A program made the position numbers and the translations under genes. This document shows, in pieces, positions 55,130-63,206 of a stretch of DNA of 64,000 bases. Each line of letters starts with the position of its first letter. Position 1 is the stretch's first letter. Source of the stretch: Microbacterium sp. HD4P20 (GTDB taxonomy: Bacteria > Actinomycetota > Actinomycetes > Actinomycetales > Microbacteriaceae); NCBI RefSeq assembly GCF_019449275.2, contig NZ_JAHZQZ020000006.1, positions 1 to 64,000 of the forward strand, in the 5' to 3' direction. The notes beneath the pieces are model-generated. The model saw only the letters and a list, made by a program, of their open reading frames with translations. It had not been told where the DNA came from and made no database searches.

Positions 55130-56046
55130 GCGCGATCAGCGAGCTTCGCCACCTCGGCGGCAAGACCAAGTCCGACAAGCGCGACGACAAAGCCGCATTC
55201 TTGTTCTTGCTTCCGTGGTTCATCGGTCTTTTCGCCGTGACCGCTGGACCCATGGTCGCCTCGCTCTGGCTCAGCACCACGAAATACAACCTGCTGCAGC
55301 CGCCGGTGTTCATCGGGCTCGAGAACTTCGTGCGGATGCTGACTGATGCCCGGCTCCACAAGTCGCTCGGCGTGACCTTCACGTACGTCCTCGTGTCGGT
55401 GCCGTTGCAGCTCGCTTTCGCGCTTGCGCTGGCCGTCCTGCTCGACCGCGGTGTGAGAGGGCTTTCGTTCTACCGCTCGGTGTACTACCTGCCCTCGCTC
55501 ATCGGAGGCAGCGTCGCCATCGCGGTGCTGTGGCGGACGGTGTTCGGCGTCGAGGGCCTCTTCAACGACTTCCTGGCGATGTTCGGCATCGACGGGCAGG
55601 GGTGGATCTCGAATCCCGACACCGCACTGTGGACGCTGATCGTGCTGAACGTGTGGACCTTCGGCGCGCCGATGGTCATCTTCCTGGCGGGGCTGCGGCA
55701 GATCCCGGGCTCGTACTACGAGGCGGCGGGCGTGGACGGCGCGTCGAGGTGGCGCCAGTTCTGGAGCATCACGATGCCGCTCCTGAGCCCCATCATCTTC
55801 TTCAACCTGGTGCTGCAGATCATCCACTCATTCCAGTCGTTCACGCAGGCGTTCGTCGTCTCCGGGGGCACAGGCGGGCCGGCGGACTCGACGCTCGTCT
55901 TCTCGCTCTACCTCTACCAGCGCGGTTTCGGTGCGTTCGACATGGGCTACGCGTCCGCCCTCGCGTGGCTGCTCGTCGTCATCATCGGCGCATTCACCGC
56001 GATCAACTTCTGGGCCTCGAAGTATTGGGTTTTCTACGATGACTGA
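55126..56046 (+). CDS. Sugar ABC transporter permease (MalF-like)
   Basis: 306 residues, six helices, of the carbohydrate uptake transporter-1 class. The first helix is AAFLFLLPWFIGLFAVTAGP and the EAA loop is near YYEAAGVDGASRWRQFWSITMPLL. It forms the channel with the next gene. The cognate ATPase is not in the operon, which is usual for this class, where a shared MsmK-type ATPase serves several transporters. ATG 55126 is coupled to the leader ORF. The next start overlaps by eight bases. Confidence 0.93.
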   Translation: MSAISELRHLGGKTKSDKRDDKAAFLFLLPWFIGLFAVTAGPMVASLWLSTTKYNLLQPPVFIGLENFVRMLTDARLHKSLGVTFTYVLVSVPLQLAFALALAVLLDRGVRGLSFYRSVYYLPSLIGGSVAIAVLWRTVFGVEGLFNDFLAMFGIDGQGWISNPDTALWTLIVLNVWTFGAPMVIFLAGLRQIPGSYYEAAGVDGASRWRQFWSITMPLLSPIIFFNLVLQIIHSFQSFTQAFVVSGGTGGPADSTLVFSLYLYQRGFGAFDMGYASALAWLLVVIIGAFTAINFWASKYWVFYDD

Positions 56047-56965
56047 CACCATCGACCGTCGCGACGAGACGATGACGGCCACGCTGCTGTCGGCGCCCTC
56101 CGGCGCGACGAAGAAGAACGCCGGCCGGCGGCGCGTGAACCAGCCGGTGCGGTCCGCGGTCAAGCACGTCGTGTTGATCGCCGGTGCGCTGCTCATGCTC
56201 TATCCCGTCCTCTGGATGGTGACGAGCTCGTTCCGGCCCAATGACGCGATCTTCACTGACCCCAGCATCCTGCTGCGGACCTTCGAGATCGAGAACTACC
56301 TGAACGGGTGGAATGCCTTCCTCCAGCCGTTCGGGCACTACATGGTCAATTCGGCCCTGGTCGTGATCGGCTGCATCCTCGGCAACCTCGTGTCGTGCTC
56401 GCTCGCCGCCTACGCCTTCGCGCGACTGAACTTCCGGGGCAAGCGCGTCTGGTTCGCGATCATGCTCGTGACGATCATGCTCCCGATCCACGTGATCATC
56501 GTGCCGCAGTACATCATGTTCAGTCAGCTGGGCTGGGTGAACACCTACCTGCCGCTGATCATCCCGAAGGTCCTCGCGACGGACGCCTTCTTCATCTTCC
56601 TGATGGTGCAGTTCATCCGCGGCATCCCGAAAGAGCTCGACGAGGCCGCACGCATCGACGGCGCCGGTCATGCGCGCATCTTCTTCCAGATCGTGCTGCC
56701 GCTGATGGTCCCTGCGCTCGGGACGACGACGATCTTCACCTTCATCTGGGTGTGGAACGACTTCTTCTCGCAGCTCATCTACCTCACCAAGCCCGACCTG
56801 TACACGACGCCGCTCGCCCTGCGCGCGTTCGTCGATGCGCAGTCGGCGACCGACTGGGGCGCCGTCTTCGCGATGAGCGTCGTATCGCTCCTGCCGGTCT
56901 TCATCGTCTTCCTCCTCGGCCAGCGATTCCTCATCCAGGGGATCGCGACCACCGGAGGCAAGTAG
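56039..56965 (+). CDS. Sugar ABC transporter permease (MalG-like)
   Basis: 308 residues with about 40 polar N-terminal residues, then six helices. Motifs: LLMLYPVLWMVTSSFRPND, NSALVVIGCILGNLVSCSLAAYAFARL and the EAA loop PKELDEAARIDGAGHARIFF. Second half of the channel with the gene at 55126. Confidence 0.94.
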   Translation: MTDTIDRRDETMTATLLSAPSGATKKNAGRRRVNQPVRSAVKHVVLIAGALLMLYPVLWMVTSSFRPNDAIFTDPSILLRTFEIENYLNGWNAFLQPFGHYMVNSALVVIGCILGNLVSCSLAAYAFARLNFRGKRVWFAIMLVTIMLPIHVIIVPQYIMFSQLGWVNTYLPLIIPKVLATDAFFIFLMVQFIRGIPKELDEAARIDGAGHARIFFQIVLPLMVPALGTTTIFTFIWVWNDFFSQLIYLTKPDLYTTPLALRAFVDAQSATDWGAVFAMSVVSLLPVFIVFLLGQRFLIQGIATTGGK

Positions 56966-56967
56966 GC

Positions 56968-56992
56968 GGATGCTGCGCCGCACGCGGCATCC
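56968..56992 (+). terminator. Intercistronic hairpin before the binding-protein gene
   Basis: GGATGCTGCG pairs with CGCGGCATCC (one G-U) over a five-base loop, three bases after the permease stop. Likely an mRNA stabiliser or partial attenuator, not a full stop. Confidence 0.55.
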
Positions 56993-57040
56993 CCGTTCCA
57001 CCATCACCACCAACCCGAATCACATCCCGAGGAGCACCTC

Positions 57041-58354
57041 ATGAATCGCAAGATCCTGCGTCGCGCCGGCATCGGTGCCGCCGCGACCGCCACGGCGGCG
57101 CTGGTCCTGGCCGGCTGCGCCGGCACCGGGTCCACCGGTGGCAGCACCGACCCCGAACTCAGCGACGAGCCCGTCACCATCAGCATCACGTGGTGGGGCG
57201 GCGACGCCCGCGCCGAGCAGACCCAGGCCGCCATCGACGCGTTCGAGGAGGAGTACCCGAACATCACCGTCGAGCCGCAGTACACCGACTGGACCGGCTA
57301 CTGGGACCAGCTGGCCACCGCCACGGCGGCCGGTGACGCCGCGGACGTGATCCAGATGGACGAGCTCTACCTCGCCTCGTACGGTGCACGCGGCGCCCTC
57401 TACGACTTCGCGGGCCTCGACACCGACACGGGCGACATCCCGGAGGAGGCTCTGGCCACCGGTCAGCTGCAGGGCACGCAATACGCGCTGCCGATCGGTG
57501 TGGCGGTGTACTCGATCGTCGCCAACGCCGATCTGTTCGAGCAGTACGGCGTCGAGCTGCCGAACGACGACGAGTGGACCTGGGACGACTACGCGGCCGT
57601 CGCGCAGGAGCTCAGCGACAAGAGCGGCGGGGCCATCACGGGCACCGGCACGATCGGCGGCCTCGACGCGGGCAGCGTCAAGTACTGGGCGCGTTCGGCG
57701 GACAACGAGGTGTTCAACGAGGACAACGAGGTCACCCTCGACCCGCAGAACCTCGCCGACATGTGGCAGCTCCAGCTCGACATGATCGAGTCCGGTGCGT
57801 CGCAGGCCGGTGACGCGATCTTCGAGGGTCAGGCCGCCGGCATCTCGGGCGGTCCGCTCGCGACCGGCAAGGTCGCGCTCGGCATGGCGTACAACACGCA
57901 GATCACGGCGCTGCAGGCCGCGAACGGCGGCGACCTGCGCCTGCTGAAACTGCCCGAGCCCGAGGGCGTCGACCCCAACTCCTACAAGCCGTCGATGTAC
58001 TGGTCCGTCTCCGCCACGAGCGACCACCCCGCCGAGGCGGCTCTGCTGGTGGACTTCCTCGTGAACAGCGAGGAGGCCGCCGAGATCATCGGCACGGAGC
58101 GCGGCATCCCGGCCAACACCGCCATCCGCGACTTCCTCGCTGACAGCCTGTCGCCCACCGACGCGGCGGCCGTCGAGTACCAGGAGCGCGTCACGCCCGG
58201 CACGGCGCCCGTGGTGACGCCGAACGGTGCCAGCGGCATCGAAGGCATCCTGCAGCGCTACACGCAGGAGGTGCTGGCGGGTCAGACGACCCCGATGGAT
58301 GCTGCGGAGGCCTTCGTCGCCGAGCTGCAGTCCGAGATCGACGCCGCGAACTGA
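57041..58354 (+). CDS. Sugar ABC transporter substrate-binding lipoprotein
   Basis: 437 residues. Signal peptide with lipobox VLAGC (Cys25 or so) and a Gly/Ser/Thr linker. The mature domain is a family-1 extracellular solute receptor (VTISITWWGGDARAEQTQAA, QYALPIGVAVYSIVANADLFEQYG, YWSVSATSDHPAEAALLVDFLV). It captures the sugar for the two permeases upstream. GAGGAG upstream of ATG 57041. Flanking hairpins suggest its mRNA level is set apart from its neighbours, as is common for binding proteins. Confidence 0.94.
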   Translation: MNRKILRRAGIGAAATATAALVLAGCAGTGSTGGSTDPELSDEPVTISITWWGGDARAEQTQAAIDAFEEEYPNITVEPQYTDWTGYWDQLATATAAGDAADVIQMDELYLASYGARGALYDFAGLDTDTGDIPEEALATGQLQGTQYALPIGVAVYSIVANADLFEQYGVELPNDDEWTWDDYAAVAQELSDKSGGAITGTGTIGGLDAGSVKYWARSADNEVFNEDNEVTLDPQNLADMWQLQLDMIESGASQAGDAIFEGQAAGISGGPLATGKVALGMAYNTQITALQAANGGDLRLLKLPEPEGVDPNSYKPSMYWSVSATSDHPAEAALLVDFLVNSEEAAEIIGTERGIPANTAIRDFLADSLSPTDAAAVEYQERVTPGTAPVVTPNGASGIEGILQRYTQEVLAGQTTPMDAAEAFVAELQSEIDAAN

Positions 58355-58369
58355 TAGCACGCAGACAAG

Positions 58370-58402
58370 GACCGGGGAGCCGCCGCCGGCGGCTCCCCGG
58401 TC
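58370..58402 (+). terminator. Hairpin after the binding-protein gene
   Basis: A perfect 15-bp stem GACCGGGGAGCCGCC with a three-base loop between the binding protein and oxidoreductase genes. Probable partial terminator within the operon. Confidence 0.78.
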
Positions 58403-58432
58403 ACACCGCCACGAAACTCAGGAGACCTCTTG

Positions 58433-59542
58433 ATGTCCGCCACCCTTCAGCCGTCGCGTGTTGCCATCATCGGCACAGGCGGCATCGCCCACGCGCACGC
58501 CCAAGCGCTGACCGAGCTCGGTGCCAAGGCCGAGATCGTGGCGGTCGCCGACGTGGACGAGGAGCGGGCGCGCGCGTTCGCCGAAAAGTTCGGCGCCGCG
58601 CAGATCTATACGGATGCTGCCGCGCTTCTTGAAGCCGAGACCCTCGACCTCGTGCACATCTGCACACCCCCGAAGTCTCACGTGCCGTTGGCCTTGCTGG
58701 CGCAGCAGGCCGGGGTGCCCGCTCTCGTCGAGAAGCCGATCGCGCTGAGCCTCCGCGAGGTGGACGAGCTGGTCGCATCGGAAGCCCGCACCGGTGTGCC
58801 GGTGCTCACCGTGTTCCAGCACCGCTACGGCGCAGGTGCTCTGCGGTTGCGCCGACTTGCCGATTCGGGTGTGCTCGGGCGTCCGCAGGTCGCGACCTGC
58901 GAGACGATGTGGTTCCGTCCCGACGAGTACTTCGAGGTGCCGTGGCGGGGGCGCTGGGAGGTCGAGGGCGGCGGGCCGACCATGGGGCACGGCATCCACC
59001 AGTTCGACCTCCTCCTCGCCGTTCTCGGTCCGTGGTCGCGTGTCAGCGCGTTCGCCGCGCGTCAGTCACGGCCCACCGACACCGAGGACGTCTCGATCGC
59101 CTTGGCGGAGTTCGAGAACGGGGCGCTCGCCACGGTCGTGAACTCCGTCGTCTCGCCCCGTGAGACCTCCCGCCTGCGCTTCGACTACGAGTTCGCGACA
59201 GCGGAGGTCGAGCACCTCTACGGCTATTCCGACCGCGATTGGACCTTCACGCCCGCCCCCGGCCACGAGCACCTCGCCGAGCTGTGGGATGGCGACAGCG
59301 ATGAGATCAGCGGGCACCGCCTGCAGATCGAGGCGATCCTCGACGCGCTCGCGGCGGGGGACGAGCCTGGTGTCGACATCCAGGATTCCCGCCGCACGTT
59401 GGAGTTCGCTGCAGCGACCTACGCATCGGCTTTTCGGGCCGTTCCGGTCCGGGCCGGTGAGATCGACGACGGCGATCCCTTCTCGCACAGCATGGACGGC
59501 GGCGCCGTGCCGTGGGCGCCGCTGAAAGAGGTGGCCGCATGA
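58433..59542 (+). CDS. Gfo/Idh/MocA family NAD(P)-dependent oxidoreductase
   Basis: 369 residues. Rossmann motif VAIIGTGGIAHAHAQAL, then HICTPPKSHVPLAL and the catalytic lysine motif VEKPIALS. The C-terminal substrate domain has GGGPTMGHGIHQFDLLLAVLG, with conserved Asp/His. Such enzymes oxidise a sugar or cyclitol hydroxyl, often at C3 of a glycoside. AGGAG upstream of ATG 58433. The stop overlaps the DUF6807 start (ATGA), so the three last genes are coupled. Confidence 0.92.
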   Translation: MSATLQPSRVAIIGTGGIAHAHAQALTELGAKAEIVAVADVDEERARAFAEKFGAAQIYTDAAALLEAETLDLVHICTPPKSHVPLALLAQQAGVPALVEKPIALSLREVDELVASEARTGVPVLTVFQHRYGAGALRLRRLADSGVLGRPQVATCETMWFRPDEYFEVPWRGRWEVEGGGPTMGHGIHQFDLLLAVLGPWSRVSAFAARQSRPTDTEDVSIALAEFENGALATVVNSVVSPRETSRLRFDYEFATAEVEHLYGYSDRDWTFTPAPGHEHLAELWDGDSDEISGHRLQIEAILDALAAGDEPGVDIQDSRRTLEFAAATYASAFRAVPVRAGEIDDGDPFSHSMDGGAVPWAPLKEVAA

Positions 59543-60507
59543 CCGCCGCCGCCCTCGAGTTCCTCCAGGACGACACCTCCTTCGCGGTGTTCGACGGTGA
59601 CATGGAGCTGTTCCGCTATACGTTCGTGCCCGACAGCCCGCAGCTGGAGTCGCCGAAGCCCTACCTCAGCCCCATCCGCACCCGCTCCGGACGCATCGTG
59701 AGTCTGTTCCGGCCGCACGACCACGTCTGGCACAAGGGCATCTCGTGGTCGCTGCCGGTGGTCGACGATGAGAACTTCTGGGGAGGCCCGACCTACGTTC
59801 ACGGCCAGTTCTACGTGCAGCTTCCGAACGACGGGTCGCAGGTGCACCGCAGCGTCGAGCGGGCCGGCATCGACGATGGCGTGGCCGCGTTCGTCCACAC
59901 GCTCGATTGGATCACCGAGCGTGGACTCCGGATGTTCACCGAGCGACGCGCCGTGACCGCCCGGGCCGTGACAGACGACACCTGGGTGCTGACGTTCGAG
60001 ACCGCCATGACGAACGTCACCGAAGCCGCCATCTCGATCGGCTCGCCCACGACCCGAGGCCGCGACAACGCGGGCTACGGCGGCCTGTTCTGGCGAGGAC
60101 CCCGGTCGTTCACCGGCGGCCTCGCGATCAGTCCCGCCGGCTCGGGTTCGGGCAACGACATGCGGGGACAGCGCCACGAATGGATGGCGTTCGCGGGCAG
60201 ACACGACCAGATTGACGCGGAGTCGGTCCTCGCGTTCGTGGACCACCGCGACAACCCGCAGCATCCGCCGCAGTGGTTCGTCCGCACCGAGGAGTTCGCG
60301 TGCGTCAACCCGGCGCCCTTCTTCAGCGAGGAGCTGGCGGTGGCACCCGGCGAGACCGTCGTCTTCCGCTACGGCGTGGGCGTCGCGGATGCCACGGCCG
60401 ACCGCGCGCAGGACGTGGCGGGTCTCGCCCGCGATGTTCTGCAGAGTCTGAGTGACCGCGGCGCGGACACGCTCGCCGCTACGCATGCCGGCACGGCAGG
60501 ATCATGA
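59539..60507 (+). CDS. DUF6807 (PmoA-like) family protein
   Basis: 322 residues. The stretch KPYLSPIRTRSGRIVSLFRP followed by HDHVWHKGISWSLPVVDDENFWGG is the signature of this family, with clustered His residues (HDHVWH) that could bind metal. It is often encoded next to Gfo/Idh/MocA oxidoreductases in sugar-use loci; the biochemical role is not settled. No signal peptide, so cytoplasmic. It overlaps both neighbours by four bases. Confidence 0.85.
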   Translation: MTAAALEFLQDDTSFAVFDGDMELFRYTFVPDSPQLESPKPYLSPIRTRSGRIVSLFRPHDHVWHKGISWSLPVVDDENFWGGPTYVHGQFYVQLPNDGSQVHRSVERAGIDDGVAAFVHTLDWITERGLRMFTERRAVTARAVTDDTWVLTFETAMTNVTEAAISIGSPTTRGRDNAGYGGLFWRGPRSFTGGLAISPAGSGSGNDMRGQRHEWMAFAGRHDQIDAESVLAFVDHRDNPQHPPQWFVRTEEFACVNPAPFFSEELAVAPGETVVFRYGVGVADATADRAQDVAGLARDVLQSLSDRGADTLAATHAGTAGS

Positions 60508-61247
60508 CTGCGGCTGTGAGCTCGTTCCCGGGCGGAACCTCGGTGACGCTGCTCGATGTGTACGAGGACCCGGCGCCCGACGGGGTTGTCGGAGGCAGCC
60601 CCCACCTGCACCTCGCCTCGACGGAGTGCTACGTGGTCCTCAACGGCACGGGCGCGTTGCACACGCTCGACCTGTCGGGAGCTCGAGAGATCCTGCTGAG
60701 CCCGGGCACGGTCGCCTGGTTCACTCCGGGCACGATTCACCGGGCCGTCAACCATGGCGACCTGCAAGTGCTCGTCATCATGAGCAATGCCGGTCTTCCG
60801 GAGGCGGGCGATGCCGTGATGACATTCCCGGCGGAGGTGGTCGCGGACCCGGAGCGATACCGGGAGGCGGCCACGTTGCCCAGACGTGCCACGGTCGCGG
60901 AACGGGCGAGGGATGCGGCGCGCCGCCGTGACCTCGCCGTTCAGGGCTTTCTCCGCCTGCGCGCTGCCATGGTCGCCGGCGACGCAACGCCCCTGCGGGA
61001 TTTTTACGCGGCGGCGACGCGATTGGTGTCGGACCGCGCGCACGCGTGGGAATCGATCGTGCGCGACGGTCCGCTCTGGCAAGCCGCCCGCAGCGAGGAG
61101 ATGGTGCGTGCGATCGTTGCGGGATCGCCGGACCACCTCGCCGAAGCTGTCGTGAGCCAGGCGCCGCAGCCGCGCGGCGAGCGTGGTTTCGGCATGTGCG
61201 GGCGGCTGCGCGCCTACAACGTCGCGGATGAGCTCGTCCGGCGCTGA
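60504..61247 (+). CDS. Cupin-domain protein
   Basis: 247 residues. Cupin motif 1 is PHLHLASTECYVVLNG (metal HxHx3E) and motif 2 is PGTIHRAVN. A helical C-terminal region from about 120 (RDAARRRDLAVQGFLRLRAA) has no fold I recognise and contains a lone Cys near the end (FGMCGRL). Last gene of the LacI-controlled operon. Possible isomerase, dioxygenase or sugar-binding enzyme. Confidence 0.82.
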   Translation: MTAAVSSFPGGTSVTLLDVYEDPAPDGVVGGSPHLHLASTECYVVLNGTGALHTLDLSGAREILLSPGTVAWFTPGTIHRAVNHGDLQVLVIMSNAGLPEAGDAVMTFPAEVVADPERYREAATLPRRATVAERARDAARRRDLAVQGFLRLRAAMVAGDATPLRDFYAAATRLVSDRAHAWESIVRDGPLWQAARSEEMVRAIVAGSPDHLAEAVVSQAPQPRGERGFGMCGRLRAYNVADELVRR

Positions 61248-61421
61248 CCCCCGCCCCCGCCCCGCTCCCCGGCCCGCCCCCGGCGTCGAGGCGTCGCGAA
61301 TGGTCGCTTCCGCCGGGTGCAAGCGGCCGATCGCGACGGTTCGGCGAATACGGGACCGGGGCACGGGACATGAGGCGTCGGCGCCCCCGAGACCGGACCG
61401 TCATCGAGGGCGCCGGTCGCG

Positions 61422-62168
61422 TCACGCGGCGTCGGCCTCGGCGACGCTCGCGAGGTAGGCCTTGCCGGCCTCGGCGATGACGGCCGCGACTGCGTCGGGC
61501 TGAGACACCGCGACGGCGTGCGAGGCGCCGGGGATCTCGTGCGTGCCGCGCGAGCCCGCGCGCTCGGCGCCGGCGCGCTGGACCGCAGCCGGGATGTTGA
61601 GGTCGAGCTCGGCGATCACGTGCCAGGAGGGGGTGTCCTTCCACGCCGGACGCTGCGCCGCAAGGGCGTCCGACAGGGCCGTCTCGGTGACGGGACGCTG
61701 GGTCGCCGCCATGAGCGCCGTGACTTCTTCGGACACGTCGGCGGCGAACTGGTGGTGGAACGCGTCGGGGCGGATGGCGAACTCGTTGCCGCCCGTCGAC
61801 ACCGGGTAGGCGGCGAGGGCTTCGCCGAGCGTGCTGCCGGGAGCGCTCGCCGAGAGGCTGAGCGCGCTCTCGCCGGTGTCGGGCGTGAACGCGGCGACGT
61901 AGACGAGGCCCACGACGGCGCTGTTCTCGGCGGCGGCCTCGGTGATGACCATCCCGCCGTACGAGTGGCCGACGAGGATGACGGGGCCGCCGACGGACGC
62001 GATCACGTCGCGCACGTAGGCGGCGTCGATGCTGAGACTGCGCAGCGGGTTGGCGGCGGCGACCGCACGCACGCCATGCTCCTGCAGCCGCAGGATCACG
62101 CCGTTCCAGGAGGAGGACTCCGCGAAGGCGCCGTGGACGAGGACGATGGTGGGTTCTTCTGTGGTCAT
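61422..62168 (-). CDS. Alpha/beta hydrolase
   Basis: 248 residues. Oxyanion motif VLVHGAFAESSSW, nucleophile elbow VGHSYGGMV (Ser), and a C-terminal His in PGASHAVAVSQPD. This subgroup (esterase/chloroperoxidase-like, often induced by stress) acts on small esters; substrate unknown. ATG 62168 gives the usual N-terminus. Upstream on the minus strand is TGTCACA-N19-CGTC, which resembles an ECF41 promoter, linking it to the sigma gene at 63207. Confidence 0.88.
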   Translation of the reverse strand: MTTEEPTIVLVHGAFAESSSWNGVILRLQEHGVRAVAAANPLRSLSIDAAYVRDVIASVGGPVILVGHSYGGMVITEAAAENSAVVGLVYVAAFTPDTGESALSLSASAPGSTLGEALAAYPVSTGGNEFAIRPDAFHHQFAADVSEEVTALMAATQRPVTETALSDALAAQRPAWKDTPSWHVIAELDLNIPAAVQRAGAERAGSRGTHEIPGASHAVAVSQPDAVAAVIAEAGKAYLASVAEADAA

Positions 62169-62237
62169 GATCGTTCCTTGCGAATCTGTCGAGCAGGGCC
62201 GGGATCGGTCGAGCGGGGGAGACGTTCCCTTGCCAGA

Positions 62238-62267
62238 GACGACAGCCCACCCCGTCGAGCTGTGACA
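62238..62267 (-). promoter_or_regulatory. ECF41-like promoter reading toward the alpha/beta hydrolase
   Basis: On the minus strand: TGTCACA (62267-62261), 19-base spacer, CGTC (62241-62238). TGTCACA and CGTC are the elements I recall for ECF41 promoters; the spacer length should be checked. Confidence 0.5.
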
Positions 62268-62300
62268 GCCGACATGAATATCGACGAGTTCTCGCGAATC

Positions 62301-62330
62301 CGTCACATCCGGCCGAGGCATCCGGTCGTG
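62301..62330 (+). promoter_or_regulatory. ECF41-like promoter reading toward the NmrA-sigma genes
   Basis: CGTCACA (62301-62307), 19-base spacer, CGTG (62327-62330). Same spacing as the opposing element, one mismatch in each box. Confidence 0.45.
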
Positions 62331-62385
62331 GCTGATGAGCCCGTGCGCGCCCGCGCGCGGACCGCTGCGACGGAGAGGGATCGAT

Positions 62386-63180
62386 ATGAGAATCGCTGTC
62401 ATCGGAGGAACGGGCCTGATCGGCACCCGCGTGGTCGCGCGGCTGCGGGAGACGGGCCACGACGTCGTCGTCGCTGCACGCGCGACCGGCGTGAATTCGT
62501 ACACAGGCGAAGGGCTCGAAGAGGCGCTCGAGGGCGTCGAGACGGTGGTCGACACCTCGAACTCGTCGTACCTCGACGAAGAGGCCGCGCGGGAGTTCTT
62601 CTACGCCTCGACGATGAACCTGCTCACGTACGGCGACGCCGCCGGCGTGCGGCACCACGTCGCGCTCTCGGTCGTCGGCACCGACCGACTCGCGCGTTCG
62701 GAGGGCGGGTACTTCCAGGCCAAGGCTGCGCAGGAACGCCTGATCGTGGCATCCGGCCGGCCGTACTCCATCGTGCACGGCACGCAGTTCTTCGAGTTCG
62801 TGCGCAGCATCACCGCCGCGGCGATGCACAGCGGCATCGCCCACGTCGCCGACGCGCTCGTGCAGCCCATCGCGGCCGACGATGTGGCCGCCGCCGTCGC
62901 CCGCACGGCGCTCGGACGCCCGACCCAGTCGATCGTCGAGCACGCCGGCCCCGAGATCTTCGAGCTGCGCGAGCTGGCGGAAAGGGAACTGCAATGGACC
63001 AGCGACGAACGCGAGGTCGTCGCCGACCCCCTCGCGACGTACTTCGGAGCACGACTGGACCGGTGGGAGCTGCTGCCCGACGCGGACGCGATCATCGCCC
63101 CGACGACCTTCCACCAGTGGCGCGTGCAGGTGCCCGACAACTCCGGTCTCGCCGCACACGCGGCTGCGGGCGTACGCTGA
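62386..63180 (+). CDS. NmrA-like NAD(P)-binding protein
   Basis: 264 residues. N-terminal VIGGTGLIGTRVVARLRETG is a GxxGxxG Rossmann motif; there is no classical YxxxK, fitting the atypical NmrA/NAD-epimerase group (YFQAKAAQERLIVASGRPYS, IVHGTQFFEF). GGAGAGGG six bases before ATG 62386. It directly precedes an ECF41-like sigma gene; ECF41 factors are typically encoded beside carboxymuconolactone decarboxylase, oxidoreductase or epimerase genes. Confidence 0.87.
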   Translation: MRIAVIGGTGLIGTRVVARLRETGHDVVVAARATGVNSYTGEGLEEALEGVETVVDTSNSSYLDEEAAREFFYASTMNLLTYGDAAGVRHHVALSVVGTDRLARSEGGYFQAKAAQERLIVASGRPYSIVHGTQFFEFVRSITAAAMHSGIAHVADALVQPIAADDVAAAVARTALGRPTQSIVEHAGPEIFELRELAERELQWTSDEREVVADPLATYFGARLDRWELLPDADAIIAPTTFHQWRVQVPDNSGLAAHAAAGVR

Positions 63181-63206
63181 GCGCGGCGACCGGAGTGAGA
63201 GGCAGC

